From positions 100,792 to 164,791 of the forward strand of contig SLTK01000007.1 in assembly GCA_004347695.1 (NCBI GenBank): a stretch of DNA of 64,000 bases, read 5' to 3'. Shown here one piece after another: positions 45,296-54,037 of this stretch (within the stretch, counting starts at the first letter, position 1; each line of letters starts with the position of its first letter). This DNA comes from Chloroflexota bacterium (GTDB lineage: Bacteria > Chloroflexota > Anaerolineae > Anaerolineales > Anaerolineaceae). The notes under the pieces are model-generated. The model did not search any database, had not been told where the DNA came from, and was given only the letters and a program-made list of their open reading frames with translations. The translations under genes and the position numbers were made by a program.

Positions 45296-46752
45296 TGGAA
45301 AAACACGCTCCCAACGAAATGACGAATTCCCATCTACTGGTGCGCAATTTCGATTATCTGGAAGCTTCCACGATCGGCGAAGCGTTGTACTGGCTGGAAC
45401 AATATGACGGCCGGGCGCGGCTGCTTGCTGGCGGAACCGACTTGATCGTTTTGATGAAGATGGAACGCCTTAACCCCGGTGCGATCATCAACATCAGCAA
45501 AATCCCTGGCCTGAACGAAATAAAAGTGAATCCGGACGGCTCGGTGGATATCGGTCCATTGGTGACCATCCACACCCTGGCCCTGCATCCGCATATCCGG
45601 GTTAATTTCCCCGGCCTGGCCGCGGCCTGCCTTTCTTTTGGCAGCACGCAGATCGAGACAATGGGGACGATTGGCGGTAACCTGTGCAATGGGTCTCCCG
45701 CCGCAGATACCGCACCGGTTTTGTTAACTCTGGGAGCAGAATTGACGCTGACCAGCCGGCAGGGTAAGCGCACGCTTCCGCTGGAAGCGTTCTTCCTTGG
45801 CCCTGGAAAGACCGACTTAAGACCAACCGAAATGCTAGTCGGGATTACGCTGCCAGCCCCTGAACCGGGTTCGACCAGTGTCTTCTTAAAAGCCTCGCGC
45901 GTCGTGGCTGATCTGGCCAAAGCCAGCCTGGCGATAGCTTTTACCCGCCAGGGCGAGCGCATTACTGGATGCAAGGTTGCCATGGGTTCGGTCGCGCCGA
46001 CACCAATTCTGCTGCCCAACGTGGCGGAAGCGCTCAACGGACAGGTCTTCAGTCAAGATTTACTGGCAGATGCCGGCAAATTGACAGCAGAAACGATATC
46101 TCCGATCGATGATGTCCGGTCGAGTGCCTGGTACCGCCGGCGAATCGCAAACGTCCTGCTCCAGGATGCCATGAACCAGGCCTGGCCTCTCGCACTGAAT
46201 CCAAAACCGGCCGCTGTTGCTGCACCTCAGGCGAATGGTCACCACCACCTGCCCCTGACCAGGGCTCTGGAAACGGATCATCTGACCGAGATTGAGCTGA
46301 ACGTCAACGGTAGCAAGACCAAAGTCTGGGTAGCAGGCAATGAGCTGCTGCTGAATGTGCTGCGCGAAAAGCTCGAGTTGACAGGCACCAAATACGCCTG
46401 CGGCATTGGCGAATGCAGCGCTTGCACCGTGCAAATTGATGGCAAGCCCATGCTTTCCTGCCTGGTGCTGGCTGTTTCAGCCGCCGGGAAGGAGATCACC
46501 ACGGTCGAAGGGTTACAAGATCCTAAAACGGGTGAGCTGGATCCCTTGCAAGAAGCATTTATCGAGAACACAGCCTTTCAATGCGGCTATTGCACCCCGG
46601 GCATCCTGATGACCGCCAAAGCTTTGCTCAATGAGACGCCAGACCCCGATGAAAAAGAGGTTCGGCACTATCTGCGCGGGAATAACTGCCGATGTACTGG
46701 TTATGCCAGCATTGTGCGGGCTGTCTTGAGTTGCGCCGATCACCCGGAATAA
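45295..46752 (+). CDS. fused FAD-binding and [2Fe-2S] subunit of a molybdenum hydroxylase
   Basis: A 485-residue fusion. Residues about 15-295 are a CoxM-type FAD subunit, with Leu-Leu-Ala-Gly-Gly-Thr-Asp-Leu and Thr-Ile-Gly-Gly-Asn-Leu-Cys-Asn-Gly-Ser-Pro-Ala-Ala-Asp. Residues about 325-480 are a CoxS-type two-cluster iron-sulfur subunit, with Cys-Gly-Ile-Gly-Glu-Cys-Ser-Ala-Cys, Cys-Gly-Tyr-Cys-Thr-Pro-Gly and Asn-Asn-Cys-Arg-Cys-Thr-Gly-Tyr. The order FAD-FeS is opposite to that in eukaryotic xanthine dehydrogenase. An Ala/Pro/His linker joins the halves. It would pass electrons from the preceding molybdenum subunit. Confidence 0.9.
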   Translation: MEKHAPNEMTNSHLLVRNFDYLEASTIGEALYWLEQYDGRARLLAGGTDLIVLMKMERLNPGAIINISKIPGLNEIKVNPDGSVDIGPLVTIHTLALHPHIRVNFPGLAAACLSFGSTQIETMGTIGGNLCNGSPAADTAPVLLTLGAELTLTSRQGKRTLPLEAFFLGPGKTDLRPTEMLVGITLPAPEPGSTSVFLKASRVVADLAKASLAIAFTRQGERITGCKVAMGSVAPTPILLPNVAEALNGQVFSQDLLADAGKLTAETISPIDDVRSSAWYRRRIANVLLQDAMNQAWPLALNPKPAAVAAPQANGHHHLPLTRALETDHLTEIELNVNGSKTKVWVAGNELLLNVLREKLELTGTKYACGIGECSACTVQIDGKPMLSCLVLAVSAAGKEITTVEGLQDPKTGELDPLQEAFIENTAFQCGYCTPGILMTAKALLNETPDPDEKEVRHYLRGNNCRCTGYASIVRAVLSCADHPE

Positions 46753-46762
46753 AGGAGGCATC

Positions 46763-47629
46763 ATGCAATCAGAGATTGAACTCCACCACCCCAAAAATCT
46801 GGCTGAGGCTTTGAATCTGCTTGCGCATTACGGACCGGATGGAAAACTGCTGGCCGGCGGCACCAACATGGTGGTCGAACTGCGCGATGGCCACTATAAT
46901 GGCAAATCGCTGGTCGATTTGAGCCGCCTCAAAGAACTTCGCGGAATCAGCAAGCAAGATGGGTATATCGTGATTGGTGGTGGAACGACCATCACTGAGT
47001 TGATTGACCACCCGCTCATTGGCGCGCACGCTGGCGTTCTCAAGGAAGCCGCCTGTCTATTTGCCAACCCGTTGGTACGCAATCGCGCCACGGTTGCCGG
47101 CAACCTGGTCGATGCTTCCCCCGCCGCCGATACTGCTCCCCCGCTGCTGGCGCTGAATGCCGAGGTGCAGTTGATGAGCCAGGCCGCCACCCGCTGGGTC
47201 AAACTGGAGGATTTCATCACCGGGGTGCGAAGAACTGTGCTTCAGCCGGGCGAATTGATGGTTGCCCTTCGCTGGCCGGTTCCCTCCGCCAGGAGCGCCG
47301 GCGCTTACACCAAGGTTGGCCTGCGCAAAGCAGACGCCATCTCGGTTTTGAGCGCGGCGGTTATGATGACATTGGATAATACCGGGGTGTGCGTACAAAC
47401 AAGCATTGCTTTGGGAGCGGTCTCCCCAAAACCCTACCGCGCCCATGAGGCGGAAGCGCTGTTGATAGGTAAAGTACTGAACACCGCGCTGATTACAGAG
47501 GCTGCCCGTCTGGCAGCCGAATCAACCCGCCCGATCGACGATATTCGTGGAACAGCCGCCTACCGTAAACGCGTCGTTGCAATAACCGTACGGCGCTTGT
47601 TGACCAAAGCCGCGGAGGTATTGAAATGA
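46763..47629 (+). CDS. FAD-binding subunit of second molybdenum hydroxylase
   Basis: A 288-residue CoxM/XdhB-type subunit with Leu-Leu-Ala-Gly-Gly-Thr-Asn-Met and Ala-Thr-Val-Ala-Gly-Asn-Leu-Val-Asp-Ala-Ser-Pro-Ala-Ala-Asp-Thr for FAD binding. The C-terminal CO dehydrogenase flavoprotein domain ends Ile-Asp-Asp-Ile-Arg-Gly-Thr-Ala-Ala-Tyr-Arg. AAGGAGG precedes the ATG. It overlaps the iron-sulfur gene by 4 bases, so subunits of one enzyme are translated together. Confidence 0.92.
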   Translation: MQSEIELHHPKNLAEALNLLAHYGPDGKLLAGGTNMVVELRDGHYNGKSLVDLSRLKELRGISKQDGYIVIGGGTTITELIDHPLIGAHAGVLKEAACLFANPLVRNRATVAGNLVDASPAADTAPPLLALNAEVQLMSQAATRWVKLEDFITGVRRTVLQPGELMVALRWPVPSARSAGAYTKVGLRKADAISVLSAAVMMTLDNTGVCVQTSIALGAVSPKPYRAHEAEALLIGKVLNTALITEAARLAAESTRPIDDIRGTAAYRKRVVAITVRRLLTKAAEVLK

Positions 47630-48108
47630 AACCCCAAATGATTACACTCCACATTAATGGGCGCACCCACTATGTTGCACTCAATCCAAACCAGACGCTG
47701 CTGGTTGCGCTGCGTGACCTGGGCTACACCGATGTCAAGTGCGGTTGTGAAAAAGGCGATTGCGGCGCCTGCGCCGTATTTTTGAACGGGGTTGCCGTCA
47801 ACAGTTGCCTCGTTCTGGCCGGGCAGGCCGATGAAGGCGAAATCCTCACCGCAGCCGGACTTGGCACAAGCGAACATCCGCACCCCTTGCAAACCGCTTT
47901 TTCCGATGCAGGCGCCATTCAATGCGGCTACTGCACGCCCGGAATGATCGTATCAGCCAAGGCGCTTTTGGATCATAAACCTCATCCAACCGACACAGAA
48001 ATTCGCGACGCGATTTCAGGTAATCTTTGCCGCTGCACCGGTTACGCTCAGATCATCCAGGCCGTTCAGTCCGCGGCCGAAAAGATGGATGCTGGGGGTG
48101 AGGGATGA
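47626..48108 (+). CDS. [2Fe-2S] subunit of second molybdenum hydroxylase
   Basis: A 160-residue two-cluster ferredoxin subunit. The plant-type cluster cysteines are in Cys-Gly-Cys-Glu-Lys-Gly-Asp-Cys-Gly-Ala-Cys. The second cluster's are in Cys-Gly-Tyr-Cys-Thr-Pro-Gly and Leu-Cys-Arg-Cys-Thr-Gly-Tyr. It overlaps both neighbours by 4 bases. It transfers electrons between the molybdenum centre of the next gene product and FAD. Confidence 0.94.
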   Translation: MKPQMITLHINGRTHYVALNPNQTLLVALRDLGYTDVKCGCEKGDCGACAVFLNGVAVNSCLVLAGQADEGEILTAAGLGTSEHPHPLQTAFSDAGAIQCGYCTPGMIVSAKALLDHKPHPTDTEIRDAISGNLCRCTGYAQIIQAVQSAAEKMDAGGEG

Positions 48109-50420
48109 AATATCAGGTAAAACCCCTTCCCCAGGTTGACCTGCCCGAACTGCGCACAGTAGGAAAACCGCTGCGCAAAGTGGATGCTATGGGTAAAGCC
48201 GTGGGCGATACCGTCTATGCCGGCGATTACTCCATGCCGCGCATGTTGTACGGAAAAGTCTTTCGCAGCAACCAGTCTTCGGCTCGCATTACCCGGCTGG
48301 ATGTCAGCAAAGCCCGCGCCTTGACCGGCGTTGCCTGCGTCATTACTGGCTTCGATGTGCCCAATGCCAGGCTGGTCAGTGACATGCCCGGACAGACCGG
48401 TCAAAAACAGCGCGCTGGCTCGGATGTGCCGGTGTTGGCCAGCGAACAGGTTCGCTTTTACGGCGAACCAATCGCGTTGGTCGCTGCGGAAACCCCGGAA
48501 ATTGCCGATAAAGCCCTGTCGCTGATCGAGGTCGATTATGAACCGCTGCCTGGGGTTTATGACCCGCTGGAGGCCATGAAACCCGGCGCTCCTATCGTCA
48601 CTCCCCCCGATAATATCGTCGCCCGCTGGAAGATTCGCAAAGGCGACGTGGAATCCGGCTTCGAACAGGCGGATTTGATCGTAGAAAACACCTTCCGAAT
48701 TCCTTACCAGGAACATGCTTACCTGGAGCCGGAAGCCGGCGTTGCATGGATCGATGAGCGCGGCGCAATCACTATCCGCGTTTCCACCCAGGTGGTTGAG
48801 CACTTCCGCACGATCGCCCGGGCAGTCGGCGTCCGGCAGAATAAGATCCACATCCAGGGAACCATGGTTGGCGGCGGGTTTGGCGGCAAGGAAGATATCA
48901 CGATCGAGATCTACCTGGCCTTACTGGCCAAACACACTGCCCGCCCGGTAAAAATGGTATATACCCGCGAAGAATCTTTCCTGGCGCATGCCAAACGCCA
49001 TCCGTACATCATCAAGCATCGCACCGGCGTCAAAAATAATGGCCTGATTACCGCCTCGAAAATCGAAATGATCTCCGATTCAGGCGCGTATCCCTATCTC
49101 TCGCCTTACGTTCTGCTCTACACCACAGTTATGGCTCCCGGACCTTACCGCATCAACAATGTACAGGTCGATGCAATCTCGGTTGCTACCAATAATCCCT
49201 ACACCAGTGCGTTCCGTGGCTTTGGCGGTCCGCAGGCTTGTTTCGCCTACGAACAACAAATGGATGACATTGCCCGCCAGTTGGGCCTGGACCCGCTGGA
49301 AGTGCGCAAAGTGAACTATTTGCGCACCGGCGACCTCACTGCCACCGGTCAGGTGATCGAAAGCGCCGCCTGGCTGGAAGAGACGGCCACGCGTGCAATG
49401 GCGGCTTTGGGCGAGCAAACCCCGGATTATGGCTCCGTAAAAATCGGCCAGGGCTTTGCATCGTACTTCCAGAGTTATGGCCGCATAACCTGGATGCACG
49501 ATACCTCCCAGGCCTGGGTCGGCCTCGAACTGGATGGCACAGTCACCATCCGCGCGGGCGTGCCGGACCTGGGCGCCGGGCAGGCCAACAGCCTGTGCCA
49601 GATCGCTGCCGAGGTGCTGGGAGTTCCGCTCGAACGGGTTACCATCTACACCACCGATTCCGCGCTGACGCCCCTTTCAGGCACTTCAACCGCCACCCGC
49701 CAGTTGTATATGTCGGGCAACGCTGCCCTGATGGCTGCCACGGCGGTGCGCAATGTGCTGCTCAATCGCGCCTCCAAGTACTTCGAGGAAGATATTGAGG
49801 CGCTCGACCTCGCCGATGGCAAAGCCTTTATCAAGAGCGACCCTTCCCAGACGCTCGATCTGGTTGACCTGGCAAAAATGTGCGCTTCTGAGGGCATGCA
49901 CCTGTCCAACCTGGCGCTCTTCAAGGCGCCCTTCACGGACCCGATCAACCCCGAAACCGGCCAGGGACAGGTATTTCCCGATTTCACCTTTGGCAGCTTT
50001 GCCGTCGAAGTAGCTGTCGACACCGAGACCGGCGAGGTTACTGTTCTAAAGGCTGCTGCCTGTCATGATGTCGGCCGGGCGATCAACCGGGCTGCGGCGG
50101 AAGGCCAGATAATCGGCGGCGGGATGCAGGGTCTTGGCTACGGTCTGATGGAAAACTTGATCGTCAAAGACGGCGTGATCAAGACGCCGTCCCTGACCGA
50201 GTATCTGATCCCAACCTCGATGGATTTCCCCGACATTCAGGCCATCATCCTGGAATCGGGCACCGGGCTTGGCCCATTTGGCGCCAAAGGCATCGGCGAG
50301 CCTTCACTGACGCCAGCCGCGCCTGCTGCCGCCAGCGCCATCGCGAATGCGCTCGGCGTCTCCATCCCTGAAATCCCGATAACCCCGGAAAAAATTCTGG
50401 CCGCGCTCGAACGAGCCTGA
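48105..50420 (+). CDS. molybdenum hydroxylase large subunit, canonical
   Basis: A 771-residue xanthine dehydrogenase-family subunit with the full set of active-site motifs: Gly-Gly-Gly-Phe-Gly-Gly-Lys (256-262), Ala-Phe-Arg-Gly-Phe-Gly with Arg371, and the base Glu732 in Lys-Gly-Ile-Gly-Glu. It could hydroxylate a purine or related heterocycle; the exact substrate is not fixed by sequence. It forms an enzyme with the two preceding subunits. No XdhC/CoxI-type cofactor-maturation gene is in the window. Confidence 0.92.
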   Translation: MKYQVKPLPQVDLPELRTVGKPLRKVDAMGKAVGDTVYAGDYSMPRMLYGKVFRSNQSSARITRLDVSKARALTGVACVITGFDVPNARLVSDMPGQTGQKQRAGSDVPVLASEQVRFYGEPIALVAAETPEIADKALSLIEVDYEPLPGVYDPLEAMKPGAPIVTPPDNIVARWKIRKGDVESGFEQADLIVENTFRIPYQEHAYLEPEAGVAWIDERGAITIRVSTQVVEHFRTIARAVGVRQNKIHIQGTMVGGGFGGKEDITIEIYLALLAKHTARPVKMVYTREESFLAHAKRHPYIIKHRTGVKNNGLITASKIEMISDSGAYPYLSPYVLLYTTVMAPGPYRINNVQVDAISVATNNPYTSAFRGFGGPQACFAYEQQMDDIARQLGLDPLEVRKVNYLRTGDLTATGQVIESAAWLEETATRAMAALGEQTPDYGSVKIGQGFASYFQSYGRITWMHDTSQAWVGLELDGTVTIRAGVPDLGAGQANSLCQIAAEVLGVPLERVTIYTTDSALTPLSGTSTATRQLYMSGNAALMAATAVRNVLLNRASKYFEEDIEALDLADGKAFIKSDPSQTLDLVDLAKMCASEGMHLSNLALFKAPFTDPINPETGQGQVFPDFTFGSFAVEVAVDTETGEVTVLKAAACHDVGRAINRAAAEGQIIGGGMQGLGYGLMENLIVKDGVIKTPSLTEYLIPTSMDFPDIQAIILESGTGLGPFGAKGIGEPSLTPAAPAAASAIANALGVSIPEIPITPEKILAALERA

Positions 50421-50446
50421 GCGATTGAAATGAAACAAGGGTGACT

Positions 50447-51805
50447 ATGGACATGGCTTTCGACATACTGCTCAAAGGTGGGATCGTTGTCACCGGAACC
50501 GGCATCAGCAAGACCGATGTTGGCGTCAAAAATGGAAGCATCATAGCGCTTGGACCGGACCTTTCCGCTGAACATGCGCGCGAAGTACTGGATGTGACCG
50601 GAAAATATATCTTCCCCGGGATTATTGACGTGCACGTCCACCCGGTATACCTCGATGATGTAGAGGCCAGCTCGCGCGTCGCCGCTTACGGCGGCACGAC
50701 CACCCTGCTGCATTTCGCCTACGCTCGCACCGGTGAAAGCCTCTATGAACAGGTAGAGAAGATGCTGCTGGATGGTCAGCGCCGCTCTCTGCTTGATTTT
50801 GGTCTGCACGGCGGCATGTTCGAAGCTCCCCGGCAAGTACCCGAGATTCCAAAGGTAATGGAACTCGGCGTCCGCACCTTCAAGTTCTTCCTGACCTACC
50901 TCAAGCAGGGCTGGTATACCGACGACTACCAGTTGATCAAAGCGATGGACATCCTGGCGGAGCGCAGCGGCATGGCAATCGTGCACTGCGAAAACGGCGG
51001 CGCTATAGATTATCTGGAAGATAAATATCTCAAAGGACCGAATGCTTCCGCCAGATTCTTTAATGCCTCGCGCCCGGCAGCGCTGGAAGAAGAAGGCATC
51101 TTCCGCACCATTCGCCTGGCTGAGGTAGTGGGCTGTAAGGTCTATATCCCCCACGTCACCGCTGAGCGCGCCCTGCGCCCAATCCGCATGGCGCAGCAGG
51201 AAGGCTTGCCAGTTTATGCCGAGACCTGCCCGCAGTACCTGAACCTGACGCAGGATATCATCGAAACCCGCGGCGCACTGGCAAAAATTGGCCCGCCCAT
51301 CCGCTCGGCTGGTGATAATGAGGCGTTGTGGGCTGCCCTGCGCGACGGCACACTATCGGTGGTGGCTTCAGACCATGCCCCCAAGGCCAAAGATGTAAAT
51401 GGCGATTTTCTGGTACAGGGCTTTGGCTCGCCGCAAATCGAAACGCTGCTGCCCATGACCTATCTGGGCGGCGTGAACGCAGGTCATCTCAGTCTGGTAC
51501 GTCTGGTGCAGGTTTTGTCCGAGAACCCGGCGCGTATCTTCGGCCTGTTTCCGCGCAAAGGCAGTATTACGGTTGGCGCAGACGCCGATCTGGTCGTATT
51601 CGACCCGAACCGCGAATTTACCATCCGCGCTGAAAACCAGCACAGTAATGTAGGGTACACCCTCTTTGAGGGGCGCACAGTATTAGGTTGGCCGGAGATG
51701 TCGTTCCAGCGCGGCAAGCGCATTCTCTGGAACGGCGAAATTGTCGCCGAACCTGGCCAGGGTCAATTCCTGCCCACCCTTGAGCATTGCAGCGAGCCGG
51801 TTTAG
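50447..51805 (+). CDS. hydantoinase/dihydropyrimidinase-family amidohydrolase
   Basis: A cyclic amidohydrolase of about 452 residues that opens hydantoin, dihydropyrimidine or allantoin-type rings. The binuclear metal site is complete: Asp-Val-His-Val-His, the carboxylated Lys in Thr-Phe-Lys-Phe-Phe, the histidines in Ile-Val-His-Cys-Glu-Asn and Ile-Pro-His-Val-Thr, and the Asp in Ala-Ser-Asp-His-Ala-Pro. The ATG at 50447 with AAGGG 5 bases upstream is preferred over the GTG two codons earlier. It is last in the molybdenum hydroxylase operon, so it probably acts on the hydroxylated product. Confidence 0.9.
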   Translation: MDMAFDILLKGGIVVTGTGISKTDVGVKNGSIIALGPDLSAEHAREVLDVTGKYIFPGIIDVHVHPVYLDDVEASSRVAAYGGTTTLLHFAYARTGESLYEQVEKMLLDGQRRSLLDFGLHGGMFEAPRQVPEIPKVMELGVRTFKFFLTYLKQGWYTDDYQLIKAMDILAERSGMAIVHCENGGAIDYLEDKYLKGPNASARFFNASRPAALEEEGIFRTIRLAEVVGCKVYIPHVTAERALRPIRMAQQEGLPVYAETCPQYLNLTQDIIETRGALAKIGPPIRSAGDNEALWAALRDGTLSVVASDHAPKAKDVNGDFLVQGFGSPQIETLLPMTYLGGVNAGHLSLVRLVQVLSENPARIFGLFPRKGSITVGADADLVVFDPNREFTIRAENQHSNVGYTLFEGRTVLGWPEMSFQRGKRILWNGEIVAEPGQGQFLPTLEHCSEPV

Positions 51806-51877
51806 CCGCCAATCTGCGCCTGTAAGGATTGGCCCAATAGCTGCCGGCATTTTGCAGCCGGATGGACATTTGTCATA

Positions 51878-51907
51878 TTGACTTTATGTTCTCTGGTTTC
51901 TTATAAT
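51878..51907 (+). promoter_or_regulatory. sigma-70-type promoter of the gntR gene
   Basis: TTGACT (51878-51883), an 18-bp spacer and a consensus TATAAT (51902-51907). The 5' leader from here to the coding region is about 200 bases and shows no other feature. Confidence 0.7.
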
Positions 51908-51914
51908 GATTTAT

Positions 51915-51930
51915 AAATTGTGCACAATTT
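51915..51930. promoter_or_regulatory. perfect 16-bp palindrome, probable GntR operator
   Basis: AAATTGTGCACAATTT is a perfect inverted repeat lying 7 bases after the -10 box, over the expected start site. FCD-type GntR regulators bind sites built on TTGT/ACAA half-sites, which this contains. Autorepression is inferred. Confidence 0.65.
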
Positions 51931-52122
51931 AACCTGGGTGGTTGTTGCGCAGCCATCCCCTAAGACGTACTTACCCCTTAAGTTGAAACTCCAGCTCAGA
52001 TAGAAGGTAGCCATGCTTTTCGGCGATTGCCAGACCAGGCTTCCCGCATCGAAAAGCCCCATTTTGGCGTCAATCGAACAGGTTCCCACAGCATATCGCA
52101 GCAAATCCCTGAAAGTCAGCAT

Positions 52123-52818
52123 ATGCTTATGAACACCAATCCCCCAAAACCCTCGAACGTAAAACGCAAACACGCAGACCTTGCCAGCATCGCCTACGAT
52201 TCCATTCGCGAGGCGATCATCACCGGGCGCATCAAGCCCGGGGAACGGATGGGCCAGGTCGAAATTGCGCGAGAGTTGGGTGTAAGCGAGCGGACGGTTC
52301 GCGAAGCATTCGCGCGCCTGGCTGCCAAGGGGCTGGCAACCCACGAGCCGTTTAAAGGGGTCAAGGTCACTGCTTTATCGCTGGATGATTTGCACGAAGT
52401 GTATGTGATGCGCGCCCTGCTCGAAGGCCGGGCCATGGAGCTGGCGGCCAGCCGCATTAGTCCGGAGGACATACAGCGGATGCGCGAGTTGCTGCCCCTG
52501 ACGGTTGCCGGGACCCTGCCGGATTCCGTGAAACAAGCCCAGGCCGCCAACCGCGATTTTCACTGGATCGCCATCCGGGCAGCGGGCTCCCGAATACTAG
52601 CGACGATTTTGGAGCAATTATGGGAACTGATGTTTGCCTATGACTTGTTGTATCCAAACACGGATGAAGTAGATATCAGCAAGAATGATTTCACCCAGCA
52701 TGGCGAGCTCATAGCCGCCCTTGAAGCCGGTGACGGGCAAAAGGCAGCTCAAATCAACACAGAACACATCACCAAGACCATTCAGATCTTGATCGCGCAT
52801 TTGAAAGAGAAAACTTGA
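52123..52818 (+). CDS. GntR-family regulator, FadR/FCD subgroup
   Basis: A winged-helix regulator of about 231 residues. The N-terminal domain has Ile-Arg-Glu-Ala-Ile-Ile-Thr-Gly-Arg-Ile-Lys-Pro-Gly-Glu-Arg and Glu-Leu-Gly-Val-Ser-Glu-Arg-Thr-Val-Arg-Glu-Ala. The all-helical FCD effector domain (about 100-225) has Asn-Arg-Asp-Phe-His and a late His motif typical of metal-dependent acid binding. The ATG at 52123 or 52129 is the likely start: the open frame extends 32 codons upstream but has no family sequence, and no clear ribosome-binding site is visible. Likely targets are itself and the following aminotransferase-ior operon. Confidence 0.88.
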   Translation: MLMNTNPPKPSNVKRKHADLASIAYDSIREAIITGRIKPGERMGQVEIARELGVSERTVREAFARLAAKGLATHEPFKGVKVTALSLDDLHEVYVMRALLEGRAMELAASRISPEDIQRMRELLPLTVAGTLPDSVKQAQAANRDFHWIAIRAAGSRILATILEQLWELMFAYDLLYPNTDEVDISKNDFTQHGELIAALEAGDGQKAAQINTEHITKTIQILIAHLKEKT

Positions 52819-52917
52819 TCTCATACTGATCTTCTCAGCCGTTAAAAATTTGATGGGATGCTTGCAGGAAAAACTTGAATCCTTTCCATATTCACCAGAA
52901 CCAGCCAGGGAGAGCCC

Positions 52918-54036
52918 ATGATCGATATCCATAAAATCACACGGCAGGCCATTCTCGACATCAAGGAATATGTACCCGGAAAGCCCATCGAAGAGGTTAA
53001 ACGGGAGCTAGGCCTGGAAGACGTGATTAAACTATCCTCCAACGAGAACCCGCTCGGGTCTTCCCCCCTGGCGCTCCAGGCAATGATCGACGAAATTAAA
53101 GAAAACGTTCATTATTACCCGGAACCTCAATCCCCCCTGCTGGTGGAAAAACTGGCCCGGATATTCCAGCTCAAGCCCAATCAGTTCTTTGTCAATAACG
53201 GCGTCGATGGTGTCCTCTCCATGATCGCGATGGCCTTCATCGAATCCGGCGACGAGGTTGTGACCAGCCAGTATTCTTTTTTCTCGTACCAAAGTGTCAC
53301 ATCCCGCATGGCTGGCAAGATGATCCTGGTTCCTCAAACCCAGGATCGTCGTTTTAATATGGACGGCATTATCGCAGCGCTTACCCCGAAAACCAAAATT
53401 GTCTTCCTGTGCAACCCGAATAACCCCACCGGGACCATCACCTACCGGGATGAGTTCGAACGGCTGCTCGCTGCCGTTCCGGAAAACTGCCTGCTGATTT
53501 CGGATGAAGCTTATTATGAATATGTCGATCACCCGGATTACCCGCAAACAATCCCGTATTTAAAAGATCACTCCAACCTCATCATCACCCGCACTTTTTC
53601 GAAGGTCATGGGGCTGGCCGGGGTGCGTGTGGGTTATGCCATTGCTCATGAAAGCATCATTCGGGTTCTGCAAAAGGTGGCCGATGCTTTCCCGGTTAAT
53701 CGCGTCGCCCAGGCCGGGGCGCTGGCCGGGTTGGATGATCAAGAGTTCATTGACCGCAGCGTTCGCACTGCCAGACAAGGCCGCGACCAGCTTTACCAGG
53801 GACTATCGAAAATGGGCCTGGCAGCCACCCCCAGCCACACGAACTTTATTCTGGTGGATCTGGGTATTCCCGCCGGCCCGGTCTATGAGGCCATGTTAGC
53901 CCAGGGTGTGATCGTTCGCCCGCTTGGCCCCCAGGGACTGCCCACCTGCCTGCGAATCACTGTTGGCACGCCTGACCAAAATGAACGCGCTTTAGCTGCA
54001 TTGGAGCGTGCACTGCAAGTTCCAGTTGGAGGGTAA
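52918..54036 (+). CDS. HisC-type aminotransferase (histidinol-phosphate/aromatic)
   Basis: A 372-residue class I/II aminotransferase of the HisC group, with Leu-Ser-Ser-Asn-Glu-Asn-Pro-Leu-Gly, Asn-Pro-Asn-Asn-Pro-Thr-Gly, Ser-Asp-Glu-Ala-Tyr-Tyr-Glu-Tyr and the PLP Lys in Arg-Thr-Phe-Ser-Lys-Val-Met-Gly-Leu-Ala-Gly. HisC-type enzymes also take aromatic amino acids. The neighbours convert aryl-pyruvates to aryl-acyl-CoA and acids, so an aromatic (or other amino acid) transaminase role is more likely than histidine synthesis; no his genes are present. The iorA start follows after one base. Confidence 0.88.
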   Translation: MIDIHKITRQAILDIKEYVPGKPIEEVKRELGLEDVIKLSSNENPLGSSPLALQAMIDEIKENVHYYPEPQSPLLVEKLARIFQLKPNQFFVNNGVDGVLSMIAMAFIESGDEVVTSQYSFFSYQSVTSRMAGKMILVPQTQDRRFNMDGIIAALTPKTKIVFLCNPNNPTGTITYRDEFERLLAAVPENCLLISDEAYYEYVDHPDYPQTIPYLKDHSNLIITRTFSKVMGLAGVRVGYAIAHESIIRVLQKVADAFPVNRVAQAGALAGLDDQEFIDRSVRTARQGRDQLYQGLSKMGLAATPSHTNFILVDLGIPAGPVYEAMLAQGVIVRPLGPQGLPTCLRITVGTPDQNERALAALERALQVPVGG

Positions 54037-54037
54037 T

